Counted from the first letter of the stretch, positions 28,582 through 37,601 are shown. The stretch is DNA of 64,000 nt from Tessaracoccus lapidicaptus (GCF_001693815.1 NZ_MBQD01000024.1:62001-126000); one strand, 5' to 3'. Notes: generated by a model not told the origin, from the sequence alone. Program-made: numbers and translations.

Positions 28582-29641
28582 ACACCCTGACCGGCCCGAC
28601 GACGCGCAACCCGACGCGCGCCCCGAGCACGGGCGTTTCGTTGCCGTGGACGCGGGCCCGCACCGACAGCGGACCGCCCGCCCAGCCCTGAGCGTCGCCC
28701 GCGACATCGAGGTCGACGACGGCGTCGTGCCCGAAGAACCGCACCGTCGTCACGACGCCGGTGACGGCGCCCTGCTCCGGGGCGGTGAGCCGGATCTGTT
28801 CCGGGCGGAGCAGGACGTCGACGGGTCCGCGGGGCACGAACCCCACGACCGACAGCGTGCCCAGACCCGAGCGGACCTCGGGTCCGACGCCCTCGCCGCG
28901 GACCATGACCGCGTCGCCCATGAACGCGGCGACCTGCGGGTCGATCGGCTCGCCGTAGATGATGCGCGGCGCCGCGACCTGACGGACGTGACCTCCGCGC
29001 AGCACCGCGACCTCGTCGGCGAACGACAGCGCCTCCCCCTGGTCGTGTGTGACGAGGACGACGGTGGCCCCAGCGGCGCGCAGGGCCCGGGCCGTGGCCT
29101 CGCGGGTGGCGTGGCGCAGCGCGGTGTCGAGGGAGGAGAAGGGCTCGTCGAGCAGGACCACGCTCGGGCGAGGAGCGAGCGCGCGCGCCAGGGCGACGCG
29201 CTGCTGCTGGCCGCCGGAGAGCTGCGCGGGGTACCGGTCGGCCAGGTCCGCCGGGAGCTCGACCAGCTCCAACAACTCCATGACGCGGTCGCGGTGGGCC
29301 CGGTCCCGGCCGCGCAGCCCGTGGCGCGGCAGGCCGAAGGCGACGTTGCCCGCGACGCTCAGGTGCGGGAACAGCGCGCCCTCCTGGCGCACGTAGCCCA
29401 CGCCCCGCCGCTCGGACGCGACCCAGGTCCGCGGCCCCGCGACGACCCGGCCCGCGACGGAGATCTCGCCCGCCGTCGGGCGGAGGAAGCCCGCGATCGC
29501 GCGCAGCAGCGTCGTCTTGCCGGACCCGGAGTCCCCGAGGATCGCCGTCGTCGCGCCCTCGGCGACCGCGAGGCTGACCCCGTGCAGGATCTCCGTGGTC
29601 CCGTAGCCGGCGCGCAGCTCGCGCACCACCACCTCGCTCAT
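28571..29641 (-). CDS. Fe3+ ABC transporter ATPase (FbpC type)
   Basis: 356 aa. ABC ATPase with Walker A ILGDSGSGKTTLL, Q-loop GVGYVRQEGALFPH, signature YPAQLSGGQQQRVALARAL, Walker B VVLLDEPFSSLD and switch His in VLVTHDQGEAL. A C-terminal TOBE-type regulatory region (~280-356) contains LLRPEQIRL, as in the FbpC/MalK subgroup. Its ATG overlaps the permease stop by 4 bp. It powers ferric iron import with the two upstream genes and is the last gene of the iron operon. Confidence 0.9.
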   Translation of the reverse strand: MSEVVVRELRAGYGTTEILHGVSLAVAEGATTAILGDSGSGKTTLLRAIAGFLRPTAGEISVAGRVVAGPRTWVASERRGVGYVRQEGALFPHLSVAGNVAFGLPRHGLRGRDRAHRDRVMELLELVELPADLADRYPAQLSGGQQQRVALARALAPRPSVVLLDEPFSSLDTALRHATREATARALRAAGATVVLVTHDQGEALSFADEVAVLRGGHVRQVAAPRIIYGEPIDPQVAAFMGDAVMVRGEGVGPEVRSGLGTLSVVGFVPRGPVDVLLRPEQIRLTAPEQGAVTGVVTTVRFFGHDAVVDLDVAGDAQGWAGGPLSVRARVHGNETPVLGARVGLRVVGPVRVFKH

Positions 29642-31173
29642 CGCGTGGCCCTCCTGTCATGCGTGATCTGGCGGCGGAGCACCACCGTCAGGGGGATGGA
29701 CAGCACGATCATCACCGCCGCGTACGGCGCGGCGGCCGCGTAGTCGAGTTCGTCGCTGGCCGCCCAGAACGACAGCGCCAGCGTGTCGGTGCCGGTGGGC
29801 GCGAGCAGCAGCGTCGCGGTGAGCTCCGTGGAGATGGCCAGGGCCACGAGCACGAATCCGGCCAGCACCGACGGCGCGGCCAGCGGGAGCACCACGCGGC
29901 GCAGGACGCCGGCGCCGCCCTGTCCCAGCGAGCGTGCGGCCTCAGACAGCTCGGGCGGGGCGGCGGCCAGGCCGGAGCGCAGGGACACCATGGCGCGCGG
30001 CAGGAACAGCACCGCGTACGCGACGACGACCAGGGCCACCGTCTGATACAACCCGGGCGCCCAGGACACCGCCAGGCCGACCAGCGCCAGCGCCACGACG
30101 ACGCCCGGGAGGGCGCTGCCGACGAACGTCGCCCGCTCCAGCATTGTCGCGATCCAGCCCCCGCCGCGGCTCAGGAGCAGCGCACCGGGCAGGGCGAGAA
30201 CGACGGCGGTCAGCCCGCCCAGCACCGCGAGGCCCAGCGTCGAGGCCGTCACACGCATCAGGTCGTCGGCGACCGCGCCGGACTGGCTGGTCCCCACCAC
30301 GAGCCAGCGGAGCACCAGGATGACGGGCACCGCCGTCGAGAGCGCCGCCAACGCCGCCAGCCCGGCCAGCGCGGGCCAGCGCCACGAGCCGAGCGGGACC
30401 CGTGACGGGGGACGCATGCTGCCGGAGCCGATGCGGGCCACCCGGCGACGCCCGCGGGCCACCACCTCGAGCGTGAGGACGCCGAGGCACAGCAGGAGGA
30501 GGACGGAGGCGAGGAGGGAGCCCTGGGCGTCGCTGAAGCCGACGGCGTACTGCTGGAGGATGGCGGTGGTGAAGGTCTGGTAGCGCATCATGGCCAGGAC
30601 GCCGTACTCGGCCAGCAGGTGTAGCGCCACGAGCAGCGCGCCGCCGCTCACCGCCGGACGCAGGCGCGGCAGCACCGCGCGGCGGAAGGCCGCGAACGGG
30701 CCCAGGCCGAGCGAGCGCGCCGCCTCCTCCTCGCCCTCGTCGAGGGCGCGCAGCAGGGCCGCCACGGGCAGGAACACGAACGGGAAGTACGCCAGCGTGG
30801 TGACGAGGGCCGCACCGCCCAGCCCCACGAGGCCGGGCTGCCAGGACACCCAGGCGTAACTCGACACGAAGGCCGGCACCGCCAGCGGCGCCAACATCAG
30901 GGCGCGCCAGATGCCCGCGCCGGGCAGGTCGGTCCGCTCGACCAGCCAGGCCGCCCCGGTGCCGAGGGCCACCGACAGCGGCACCGTGATGGCCGTGAGC
31001 ACGGCTGTGTTGGCCAGCAGCATGCCGATGCGGGGCCGCACGAGGTAGGCGACCGCCTCGGACCACCCCACCGCGGCGCCCCGCCCGACCGTCACGACGA
31101 TGGGCAGCAGAACCATCGCCGCCACGACGGCGGCGGCCACGTGGAGCCCAGGGCGGCTAGAGGATCCCGGCAT
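29638..31173 (-). CDS. Fe3+ ABC transporter permease, two-domain (FbpB type)
   Basis: 511 aa with about 12 transmembrane helices in two homologous halves. Each half carries an EAA loop (EEAARSLGLGPFAAFRRAVL and SEAARSLGQGGAGVLRRVVL) that docks the ATPase. The fused pair is typical of FbpB/AfuB iron permeases. The ATG overlaps the binding-protein gene by 17 bp and the stop overlaps the ATPase start by 4 bp, so the operon is translationally coupled throughout. Confidence 0.92.
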   Translation of the reverse strand: MPGSSSRPGLHVAAAVVAAMVLLPIVVTVGRGAAVGWSEAVAYLVRPRIGMLLANTAVLTAITVPLSVALGTGAAWLVERTDLPGAGIWRALMLAPLAVPAFVSSYAWVSWQPGLVGLGGAALVTTLAYFPFVFLPVAALLRALDEGEEEAARSLGLGPFAAFRRAVLPRLRPAVSGGALLVALHLLAEYGVLAMMRYQTFTTAILQQYAVGFSDAQGSLLASVLLLLCLGVLTLEVVARGRRRVARIGSGSMRPPSRVPLGSWRWPALAGLAALAALSTAVPVILVLRWLVVGTSQSGAVADDLMRVTASTLGLAVLGGLTAVVLALPGALLLSRGGGWIATMLERATFVGSALPGVVVALALVGLAVSWAPGLYQTVALVVVAYAVLFLPRAMVSLRSGLAAAPPELSEAARSLGQGGAGVLRRVVLPLAAPSVLAGFVLVALAISTELTATLLLAPTGTDTLALSFWAASDELDYAAAAPYAAVMIVLSIPLTVVLRRQITHDRRATR

Positions 31174-32191
31174 CGGTCATCAGCCGGGTGACCTCGTCGG
31201 AGTTCAACGTGAAGGGGTCGACCGGCGGGTTGTCGAGGCTGTCCAGCGGCGGCAGCGCGGGGTCCGACGGCACGTCGATCCCGACGGCGTACTCCATGGA
31301 CTTCGAGTCGACCAGCACCTGCTGTCCCTCGGGCGAGGTGATGTAGGCGAGGAACTGCTGCGCGAGCTCGGCCTTGTCGCTGCTCGCCAGGACGCCGCCG
31401 GCCGACAGCGACACGAAGGCGCCGGGGTCCTGGTTGCCGAAGTAGTGGAGCCGGGTGTTGGCCGACCCCTCCTTGGAGCCGGCCTGATCGCGGTACCAGT
31501 AGTAGTGGTACATGATCCCGACGGGAACCTCGCCCGCGTTGACGGCCTTCATGGTCGCGATGTTGTTCTGGTAGGCGTTGGCGCCGTCCTGCAGCGCCGC
31601 CAGCCACGCCCCCGTCTCCTCCTCGCCGCGGTCGGCGAGCATCCCGGCGGCGATGGCCTGGAAGTCGGCCCCACCCGGGGCGCAACCCCAGCGGCCCTTC
31701 CAGGAGGGATCGGCAAGGTCCATCATCGACACGGGCAGCTCGGCCTCGCTGATCTGGTCGGGGTTCCAGGCCAGCACCGTCGAGCGGGCGGCGATGGCGA
31801 TCCAGTCGGCGCTGGAGGGTGCCATGTCGGTGGGCACCTGCGCCAGCGTCGCGGGATCGACCGGGGCCAGCAACCCGGCGCGCTGCACGACCGTCATGGC
31901 CGGTGAGTTCTCCGTCAGGAAGACGTCGGCGGGGCTGCGGTCGCCCTCCTGGACGATCTGATGTCCCATTGACGAGTCGGATCCGCGGCGCACCTGGGTC
32001 TTGACGCCCGTGGCGGCGGTGAACGCCTCCGCCCACGCGGCCGTCACGTTCTCGTGCTGCGAGGAGTAGATGAGCAGCGCCTCCGGGTCGGCGACGAACT
32101 CGTCTCCGCCGTCGCTGCCACACGCGGTGGCGGCCAGCGGGGCGGCGGCCAATCCGGTGAGCAGGAGGCGTCGGCTGAACTTCGGGGTCAC
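31157..32191 (-). CDS. Fe3+-binding lipoprotein of ABC transporter (FbpA type)
   Basis: 344 aa. The N-terminus has a twin-arginine-like stretch (SRRLLLTGLAAAP) and a possible lipid-anchor Cys in ATACGSD at residue ~24, so it is probably a Tat-exported lipoprotein. The mature part is a transferrin-like periplasmic-binding fold: LLIYSSQHE at the start, and YHYYWYRDQ carrying the tandem tyrosines that coordinate ferric iron in FbpA. GTG 32191 has GAGAGG 8 nt upstream and overlaps the stop of the preceding synthetase fusion gene by 4 bp, making the two genes one translational unit. Confidence 0.9.
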   Translation of the reverse strand: MTPKFSRRLLLTGLAAAPLAATACGSDGGDEFVADPEALLIYSSQHENVTAAWAEAFTAATGVKTQVRRGSDSSMGHQIVQEGDRSPADVFLTENSPAMTVVQRAGLLAPVDPATLAQVPTDMAPSSADWIAIAARSTVLAWNPDQISEAELPVSMMDLADPSWKGRWGCAPGGADFQAIAAGMLADRGEEETGAWLAALQDGANAYQNNIATMKAVNAGEVPVGIMYHYYWYRDQAGSKEGSANTRLHYFGNQDPGAFVSLSAGGVLASSDKAELAQQFLAYITSPEGQQVLVDSKSMEYAVGIDVPSDPALPPLDSLDNPPVDPFTLNSDEVTRLMTDAGIL

Positions 32192-34803
32192 GGGGCGATC
32201 CTCTCGGGGGTGGGGTGCGGGGAACGGAGTGGCACGAGGAGGTCCTGGAGCCGGGAGATGGGGCCGGCGGTGAGCCGCCAGAGGATCACTCCCGCGGCGA
32301 GGGCCGCGAGCGTGCGGGCGAGTGAGTCGTCGGTGACCGTGCGGCTCATCAGGGTCAGGACGTGAAACTGGATGAGGTAGATGTGGAGGCTCGCCGCGGC
32401 CAGCACGGTGACGAGCGGCACGACGAGCGACGGCAGCGGCACGCTGCGCACGAGCGCCAGCACCGCGATCCCGCCCGCGATGACGGCGTTGCGCGCCGGA
32501 TCGTCGGGGAAGTAGCCGAGCGTGCCGAGGAGGGCGAGGGCCAGGGTGAGCTCGGTGCGCCGCCGGGTCCGGGCCACCGCCAGCGCCATGCCCGCGGCGA
32601 ACAGCCAGAAGACCGTGGGCATGATCCCGCGCATCGGGCTGTCGTGGTCGACGCTCAGGATCGCGAACCGCGACACCAGGCCCGCGACCAGCAGCGCCAC
32701 CGCCACCCGCCACGGGTCCGCGAGCCAACGGCGCGCCAGTGCCGGCACGGACAGCAGCGCGGTGGCCAGCAGCACGCACAGGACCAGCACGTCGACGAAC
32801 CACAGCTCGTTGCGCCGGGCCGTGGCGATGTTGCCCGTGGCCCAGTTGACGAGGAACACGTTGCCCCAGCCGTAGCGCCCGTACGTCATGCCGATGAGGG
32901 CCGTGACGGCGGTGGGGACCGCAACGCCGATGAGGAGCCGCGTGCCGGATCGCCATCGGGCGGCGACGCCGGCCGCCGAGAGTCCGAAGAGCGCCGTGCT
33001 GTAGCCCGCGACCGCCATGAGGGTGTGCGCCCCGCCGAGGATCCGGAACAGCTCGGCGTGCGAGCCGCAGATGATGACGGCCGCGATGGCCCGGAGGATG
33101 ACCGAGGCCTCCAGCCGCTGCCAGCGGCGCGGCCGGGAGGTCGTCGAGGCCGGCGCGGTGGGCGCGGAGTCGATCAGCTCGCGCAGGGGGCGGTGGTGCC
33201 AGTCGGCGGGCAGGTCCCCGAGCACGGCTGACAGCCGCGCCGCCGCCTGCACATGCGTGAGCGAGTCCCCGCCGAGCGCCACGAAGGATCGGTCGAGGTC
33301 GACGTCCCCGACGCCGAGCACGTCGCGCAGCGCCGCCGCGACCCGGACCGCGGCACCCGGGGAGTCGATCCGCTGTCGGGAGTCGGCGCACTCCTCGGGA
33401 TCGGTGGCGCGGACCAGCACGTCGCACCCGGCGCGGTCCACCTTGCCGTTGGCGAGCCGCGCGAGCGGGGCGACGGCGACGCGCACGTGCCCGACGCCCA
33501 GGCCCGCAGCCTCGGCCGCGAGGCGCCGGACCCGGCTCGCCGTGGTGTCGCGAGGTTCGCCGGGGACTGGCTCGGCCGCGACGCGCAGGCCCCCGTCGTC
33601 GCCGGTCACACAGGCCACGAGGCCCTGTCGCTCCAGGGCTGCCTCGACACGGGCGAGGTCGATGCGCAGGCCGAGGACCTTGACGAAGCCGGCGCGCCGT
33701 CCGACGATCCGCAGCCGGTCGCCGTCGAGTACCCCGAGGTCGCCGGTGCGCAGCTCGGTCACCATGCGCCCGAGCGCCAGGTCGTCGGGATGCTCGGCGT
33801 AGCCCAGCATGACGCCCGGCCCGGTCACCACGATCTCGCCGCTGATGCCGTCGGACTCCGGCACGTCGCGGTCGAGACGCAGCTGGGTGCCCGGGACGGG
33901 GCGGCCGACCGTCGACGGCGAGGTCAGGGTCGCGCCGGGGTCCTGGACCGCGATGCGGGCGGTGGCCTCGCTCTGGCCGTACATGACGGACAGGCCCCAG
34001 CCGTGTGCCGCGCCCAGCTCCGCCGTCCGGCGCACCCGGTCCTCGGCCATGCGGCCCCCGGCCTGCGTGATCAGCCGCAGTGAGGGGTGCGGGCGCTCCA
34101 GCACGCCGGTGGTCTCGGCGAGTTCGATCATGTGCGGCACCACGGCCAGCGTGGTCACGCCGTCGTCGACGGTGTCCCAGAATCCGGCGTCGAGTATCGA
34201 GCGGTCCGTGAGCGCGACCGAGGCGCCGATCGCGAGGTGGCTGTGCAGGACGGACAGGCCGAAGCAGTAGTGGAGGGGAAGGCTGGTGACGCCGCGGTCC
34301 CCCGCGGAGAGGCCGAGGGCCGCCGCGATGGCGTGCGCGTTCGACGTCAGGTTCGCGTGGGACAGGCGCACCAGCTTCGGGGATCCCGTGCTGCCCGAGG
34401 TGCTGAGCAGGAGCGCGAGATCGGGGTGCAGGAGGTGTCGGGGCGCATCGCCGTCGTGGAGGGGGTCGATGCGGCCGGCGCGGACGTCGAGGTCCGCCGG
34501 CCAGGCGCGGCGGACTGCGTCGGCGGCGTGTCCAGGGGGCAGCAGGAGCGCCACATGCCCGGCCTCGAGGACGGCGAGGTAGGCGACGATGTCGTCCACG
34601 GTGGCGCCGAGTTCGATGTGGGCGAGCCGGCGGTCACCGGTTCGCAGCCCGGACGCGACGGCGTCCACCCGGCTGCGCAGGGTGCCGTGGTCGACGACTG
34701 CGCCGTCGGGCGCGATCAGCGCGGGCCGCGCGGGGTCGACCCGACCCGCGGCGGGGAGAGGGCTGGGCGCCCCGCGCCTGGTCAGTGTCCGAAGTTCCTG
34801 CAC
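32188..34803 (-). CDS. Adenylation-carrier-membrane acyltransferase fusion (NRPS-like), iron operon first gene
   Basis: 871 aa, three modules. Residues ~20-460 form an AMP-dependent synthetase/adenylation domain: A3 LLSTSGSTGSPKLV, A5 YGQSEAT, A7 ELRTGDLG, A8 GRRAGFVKVLGLRIDL and catalytic Lys454 in LANGKVDR. Residues ~475-545 form a phosphopantetheine carrier with attachment Ser514 in LGGDSLTHVQ. Residues ~560-855 hold about ten hydrophobic helices resembling Acyltransferase_3, with a conserved-type His in IICGSHAELF. The logic is: activate an acid, load the carrier, transfer at the membrane. The acid and acceptor are unknown. GTG 34803 lies 6 nt after -10 TACCCT (leaderless), under a DtxR/IdeR-like box. 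Coupled to FbpA; a carrier-activating PPTase is divergent. Confidence 0.82.
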   Translation of the reverse strand: MQELRTLTRRGAPSPLPAAGRVDPARPALIAPDGAVVDHGTLRSRVDAVASGLRTGDRRLAHIELGATVDDIVAYLAVLEAGHVALLLPPGHAADAVRRAWPADLDVRAGRIDPLHDGDAPRHLLHPDLALLLSTSGSTGSPKLVRLSHANLTSNAHAIAAALGLSAGDRGVTSLPLHYCFGLSVLHSHLAIGASVALTDRSILDAGFWDTVDDGVTTLAVVPHMIELAETTGVLERPHPSLRLITQAGGRMAEDRVRRTAELGAAHGWGLSVMYGQSEATARIAVQDPGATLTSPSTVGRPVPGTQLRLDRDVPESDGISGEIVVTGPGVMLGYAEHPDDLALGRMVTELRTGDLGVLDGDRLRIVGRRAGFVKVLGLRIDLARVEAALERQGLVACVTGDDGGLRVAAEPVPGEPRDTTASRVRRLAAEAAGLGVGHVRVAVAPLARLANGKVDRAGCDVLVRATDPEECADSRQRIDSPGAAVRVAAALRDVLGVGDVDLDRSFVALGGDSLTHVQAAARLSAVLGDLPADWHHRPLRELIDSAPTAPASTTSRPRRWQRLEASVILRAIAAVIICGSHAELFRILGGAHTLMAVAGYSTALFGLSAAGVAARWRSGTRLLIGVAVPTAVTALIGMTYGRYGWGNVFLVNWATGNIATARRNELWFVDVLVLCVLLATALLSVPALARRWLADPWRVAVALLVAGLVSRFAILSVDHDSPMRGIMPTVFWLFAAGMALAVARTRRRTELTLALALLGTLGYFPDDPARNAVIAGGIAVLALVRSVPLPSLVVPLVTVLAAASLHIYLIQFHVLTLMSRTVTDDSLARTLAALAAGVILWRLTAGPISRLQDLLVPLRSPHPTPERIAP

Positions 34804-34821
34804 CGGCTTAGGGTAACCTCA
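34803..34821. promoter_or_regulatory. DtxR/IdeR-like iron box over the synthetase-fusion promoter
   Basis: The 19-mer CCGGCTTAGGGTAACCTCA matches the DtxR/IdeR consensus (TTAGGTTAGGCTAACCTAA) at 13 of 19 positions, with the GGNTAACCT half best kept. It covers the minus-strand -10 TACCCT (34815-34810) and the GTG start, so iron-loaded repressor would shut the operon off. It lies in the 55-bp gap shared with the divergent PPTase gene. Confidence 0.6.
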
Positions 34822-34858
34822 GGAGACGGATTTCAACAAAGCAGAGGTTGCCAAAATC

Positions 34859-35383
34859 GTGGTGTCGATCGTGGACGTGTGGTGGGCCGACCTGCGCTCC
34901 GCCGACCTGCGCCGGGCGGACCAGCTCCCGCCCCCGGAGCGCGCCCGGGTGGCGGAGCTGACGACACCCGCCGATCAGGGCCGCCGCCTCGTCGGAGCGC
35001 TTCTGCTGCAGTCAGCGCTGCGGGTGGCCCGAGGGCTTCCCTCCGAGGCCACCGTCGGCATCGACCGCACCTGCGACGCGTGTGGCGCCCAGCACGGCCG
35101 CCCCGTCGCGGCGGATGGAGCGGGACCCCACCTGACCGTCAGCCACTCCGGCCTGCTGATCGCGGTGGCCGCCTGCGCGACGGCACCGGTCGGCATCGAC
35201 GTGCAGCGGATCGGCGACGCGCCGGACGTCGCGGCGTGGGTGGCCCTGGAGGCACGGATCAAGGCCGGGCTGGCCGCCGGGGAGGGCACCGAGCTCGCCC
35301 TCGCGCCGCCCCTCCCGGGGTACGCGGCGGCGCTGGCCGTCGGCGCCGCCGCGGACGTGACCGTCCGCCTCCACCTCACCTAG
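34859..35383 (+). CDS. 4'-phosphopantetheinyl transferase (Sfp-type, short)
   Basis: 174 aa. Transfers phosphopantetheine from CoA to carrier-protein serines. The Mg-binding P2 motif is VGIDVQ (Asp114) and the P3 motif is WVALEARIKAG (Trp127, Glu131, Lys135). The His-containing P1-like LTVSHSGLLIAVA is present. P3 lacks the usual Lys before Glu, and the protein is shorter than typical Sfp (~200-230 aa). Start GTG 34859 (or 34862). Divergent from the carrier-containing fusion by 55 bp, sharing the iron box, so it most likely activates Ser514 of that protein. Confidence 0.8.
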   Translation: MVSIVDVWWADLRSADLRRADQLPPPERARVAELTTPADQGRRLVGALLLQSALRVARGLPSEATVGIDRTCDACGAQHGRPVAADGAGPHLTVSHSGLLIAVAACATAPVGIDVQRIGDAPDVAAWVALEARIKAGLAAGEGTELALAPPLPGYAAALAVGAAADVTVRLHLT

Positions 35384-35388
35384 CACCG

Positions 35389-36639
35389 TCAGCCGGGGAG
35401 GAGACCCAGGTCGCGCATGGCACGCACGGTGTCGCCGACCCCGTCCTCCGCCCGGACGAGCTCCCCCACGTCCCGGGCCCGGGCGGCGAACCCCGGCGCC
35501 GCAGGCCCGTCCACCAGGTCACCGATCAGCCGCGTCAGCCGGGGCGCGTCGAGACGGGGGAACGGCACGGGCTCCGGCCCGACGCCCAGCGCCGCCAGCC
35601 GGGCGGCGTGGTACGGCTGATCGACGCCGAACGGCACCGCCACCGAGGGGCGGCCGGACCGCAGACCGGTCTGCGAGCTGCCCGCCCCGCCGTGATGCAC
35701 GAGGCCTGCCATTCGGGGAAACAGCGCCTCGAAGGACACGTCGCCGACGGCGAAGAGACCGTCGTCCAGCTCGCCGACGTCCGCCGCCGTCGGGGCCATC
35801 GTCACCAGGCGCCGGCCGCTCCGCACGGCAACGTCCCGGAGGAGCGCGAGCCCCTCGGCGCCGGTCGTCGGCGTGAAACTGCCCACCCCGACGAACACCG
35901 GCTCGGCGCCGCCCGCCAGGTATGCCGCGAGATCGGCCGGAAGCTCCTCGGCCGGGGCGGCCAGGTAGCCAGTCTGCCGGGCGAGTGGCGGCAGGCGTCG
36001 CGGCGGGGGGACGAGCGTGGGGCTCGCGGCGACGATGATGGGGTGACGCCCGGGCGCCGTCGCCGCCCCACGTCGCGGTTCCCCCGACCCCAGCTTCTCG
36101 CGGATGATCCCGGCCAGCGGCGCCCCCAACCCGGTCGCCGCCCGCCAGCTCGCGGCTGTCGCCCAGCGGTTCACGGTGGCCCAGGGCGTGAACCACCGCG
36201 AGAAGCAATGGCTCTCGGGCTGGGACGTCGGCAACTGGCCCGTGAACAGCATCGTCGCGGCCCTGCCGCGGACGGCTTGAGCGACGGCCACCGCAGCCTC
36301 GGCCGCGAGCACCCCACCCACCACCGCATCACCCGGACGGACGGCCCGCAGGATCGCGTCCGCGAACGGCTCCGACACGGCACGCACCCAGTGCCGCAGC
36401 AGCCAACCCTGCCCGGTCAGGGTCCCGGCGACCCACCGGTACCGCCGCGCCATCGCGAGCGCCGGGGCCAGCTCCGCGTCGACCGGCTCCACGGCAGCTC
36501 CGTAGCGCCCCGCCAACTCGGCGTACTCGGCCAGCGCCACGACGCGCGCGGGCACGCCGCGCCGGACAAGCTCCCCGCCCAGGACTGCCAGAGGCTGCAC
36601 ATCCCCCCGCGACCCGAGGCCGATCAGCACCACCGACAT
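35389..36639 (-). CDS. GT1-like (UGT/MGT-type) glycosyltransferase
   Basis: 416 aa, GT-B fold. The N-terminal acceptor domain starts VVLIGLGSRGDVQPLAVLG, the signature of the sterol/antibiotic glycosyltransferase group. The C-terminal nucleotide-sugar domain has VFVGVGSFTP, and MAGLVHHGGAGSSQTGL with the donor-binding His-His-Gly-Gly. GGGAGGA precedes ATG 36639. The gene is convergent with the PPTase (5 bp) and divergent from the ArsR gene. The substrate is unknown; family members often glycosylate lipids or small hydrophobic toxins. Confidence 0.87.
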   Translation of the reverse strand: MSVVLIGLGSRGDVQPLAVLGGELVRRGVPARVVALAEYAELAGRYGAAVEPVDAELAPALAMARRYRWVAGTLTGQGWLLRHWVRAVSEPFADAILRAVRPGDAVVGGVLAAEAAVAVAQAVRGRAATMLFTGQLPTSQPESHCFSRWFTPWATVNRWATAASWRAATGLGAPLAGIIREKLGSGEPRRGAATAPGRHPIIVAASPTLVPPPRRLPPLARQTGYLAAPAEELPADLAAYLAGGAEPVFVGVGSFTPTTGAEGLALLRDVAVRSGRRLVTMAPTAADVGELDDGLFAVGDVSFEALFPRMAGLVHHGGAGSSQTGLRSGRPSVAVPFGVDQPYHAARLAALGVGPEPVPFPRLDAPRLTRLIGDLVDGPAAPGFAARARDVGELVRAEDGVGDTVRAMRDLGLLPG

Positions 36640-36689
36640 CTCATCCTCCCTGGCCGCAGCATGGCGCATCACTCTCGTGAGCGCCACCC

Positions 36690-36718
36690 TTGACAATGTA
36701 TAACCGAATGGTTGAACA
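36690..36718 (+). promoter_or_regulatory. Promoter with internal ArsR-type operator
   Basis: -35 TTGACA (36690-36695), 17-bp spacer, -10 TGAACA (36713-36718), then 7 nt to ATG 36726. The palindrome AACC-GAAT-GGTT (36702-36713) fills the spacer and touches the -10, an ideal autorepressor site. Confidence 0.55.
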
Positions 36719-36725
36719 TGGATGC

Positions 36726-37061
36726 ATGACCGTGATCGAGGAGGAACGCGCCGACGCCCTGTTCCATGCCCTCTCGGACCGAACACGGCGGGACATCCTG
36801 CGCCGGGTCCTGGCCGGGGAGCAGTCGATCACGGCCCTGGCGGCGCACTACGACATGAGCTTCGCCGCCGTCCACAAGCACATCACGGTGCTCGAGAGAT
36901 CCGCCCTGGTCTCGCGCCGGCGTCAGGGGCGGGAGTCCCTGGCCAGCGGCAACGTCGAGGCGGTGCGGTCGGTGGGCAGCATGCTCGCCGAACTCGAAGG
37001 CATCTGGCGCGGCCGCGTGTCGCGCATCGACGAACTCCTCGACACACCCCAGGAGGGTTGA
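36726..37061 (+). CDS. ArsR-family transcriptional regulator
   Basis: 111-aa winged-helix protein of the group paired with SRPBCC proteins (SdpR/HTH_20 type). ALFHALSDRTRRDILRRVL is the classic N-terminal helix pair and AAVHKHITVLERSALVSRRRQG the recognition helix and wing. No cysteines for metal binding are present. ATG 36726 is chosen because it sits 7 nt after the -10; in-frame ATGs at 36696 and 36708 would place coding sequence on the operator. The next gene begins 2 bp after its stop. Confidence 0.88.
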   Translation: MTVIEEERADALFHALSDRTRRDILRRVLAGEQSITALAAHYDMSFAAVHKHITVLERSALVSRRRQGRESLASGNVEAVRSVGSMLAELEGIWRGRVSRIDELLDTPQEG

Positions 37062-37063
37062 CC

Positions 37064-37552
37064 ATGCCAGTCATCGATGTCCAGAAGGACCTGGACAACC
37101 GTCGTCTCGTCATGACCGCACAGTTCGCGGCCCCCGTAGAGCGCCTCTGGCAGCTCTACGCGGATCCCCGGCAGCTCGAGCGGGTGTGGGGGCCGCCCAC
37201 GCACCCCGCCACCTTCGTCGACCACGACCTCAGGCCCGGCGGCCGCATGCACTACTACATGACCGGCCCCGACGGTGAGCGCTACTACGGGTTCTGGGCC
37301 GTGACCGAGGTCGACGAGCCGCACCGCTTCGCCTTCGACGACGGCTTCGCCGACGAGAACTTCGCGGCGGACCCGGCGCTGCCCGTCGGGCGCAACGTGT
37401 ACACGTTCGCCAGCCACGACGGCGGGACCAGGGCGGTGTTCGAGAGCGAGTACCCGACCGTGGAGGCCCTGCAGCAGGTGCTCGACATGGGCGTCATCGA
37501 GGGCGCCACAGCGGCGATCAACCAGATCGACGCGGCGCTGGCCGAGGGCTGA
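37064..37552 (+). CDS. SRPBCC (AHSA1-like) domain protein
   Basis: 162-aa START/Bet v 1-like helix-grip protein of the AHSA1/CalC group. FAAPVERLWQLYADPRQLERVWGPP, then PGGRMHYYMTGPDGERYYGFW and the C-terminal amphipathic helix are typical. AGGAGG precedes ATG 37064. It is cotranscribed with the ArsR gene, an arrangement often seen for ligand-binding or toxin-sequestering modules. The ligand is unknown. Confidence 0.88.
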   Translation: MPVIDVQKDLDNRRLVMTAQFAAPVERLWQLYADPRQLERVWGPPTHPATFVDHDLRPGGRMHYYMTGPDGERYYGFWAVTEVDEPHRFAFDDGFADENFAADPALPVGRNVYTFASHDGGTRAVFESEYPTVEALQQVLDMGVIEGATAAINQIDAALAEG

Positions 37553-37601
37553 TCGACAGAAGGCTCTGGATAATGTCGCGGCGGGATGGCACGGTAGCGC
37601 G

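Noticed and set aside
32188-34803. Full siderophore nonribosomal peptide synthetase
   Set aside because: There is no condensation, cyclisation or thioesterase domain; the C-terminal part is a membrane acyltransferase-like domain, so a standard NRPS label would mislead.
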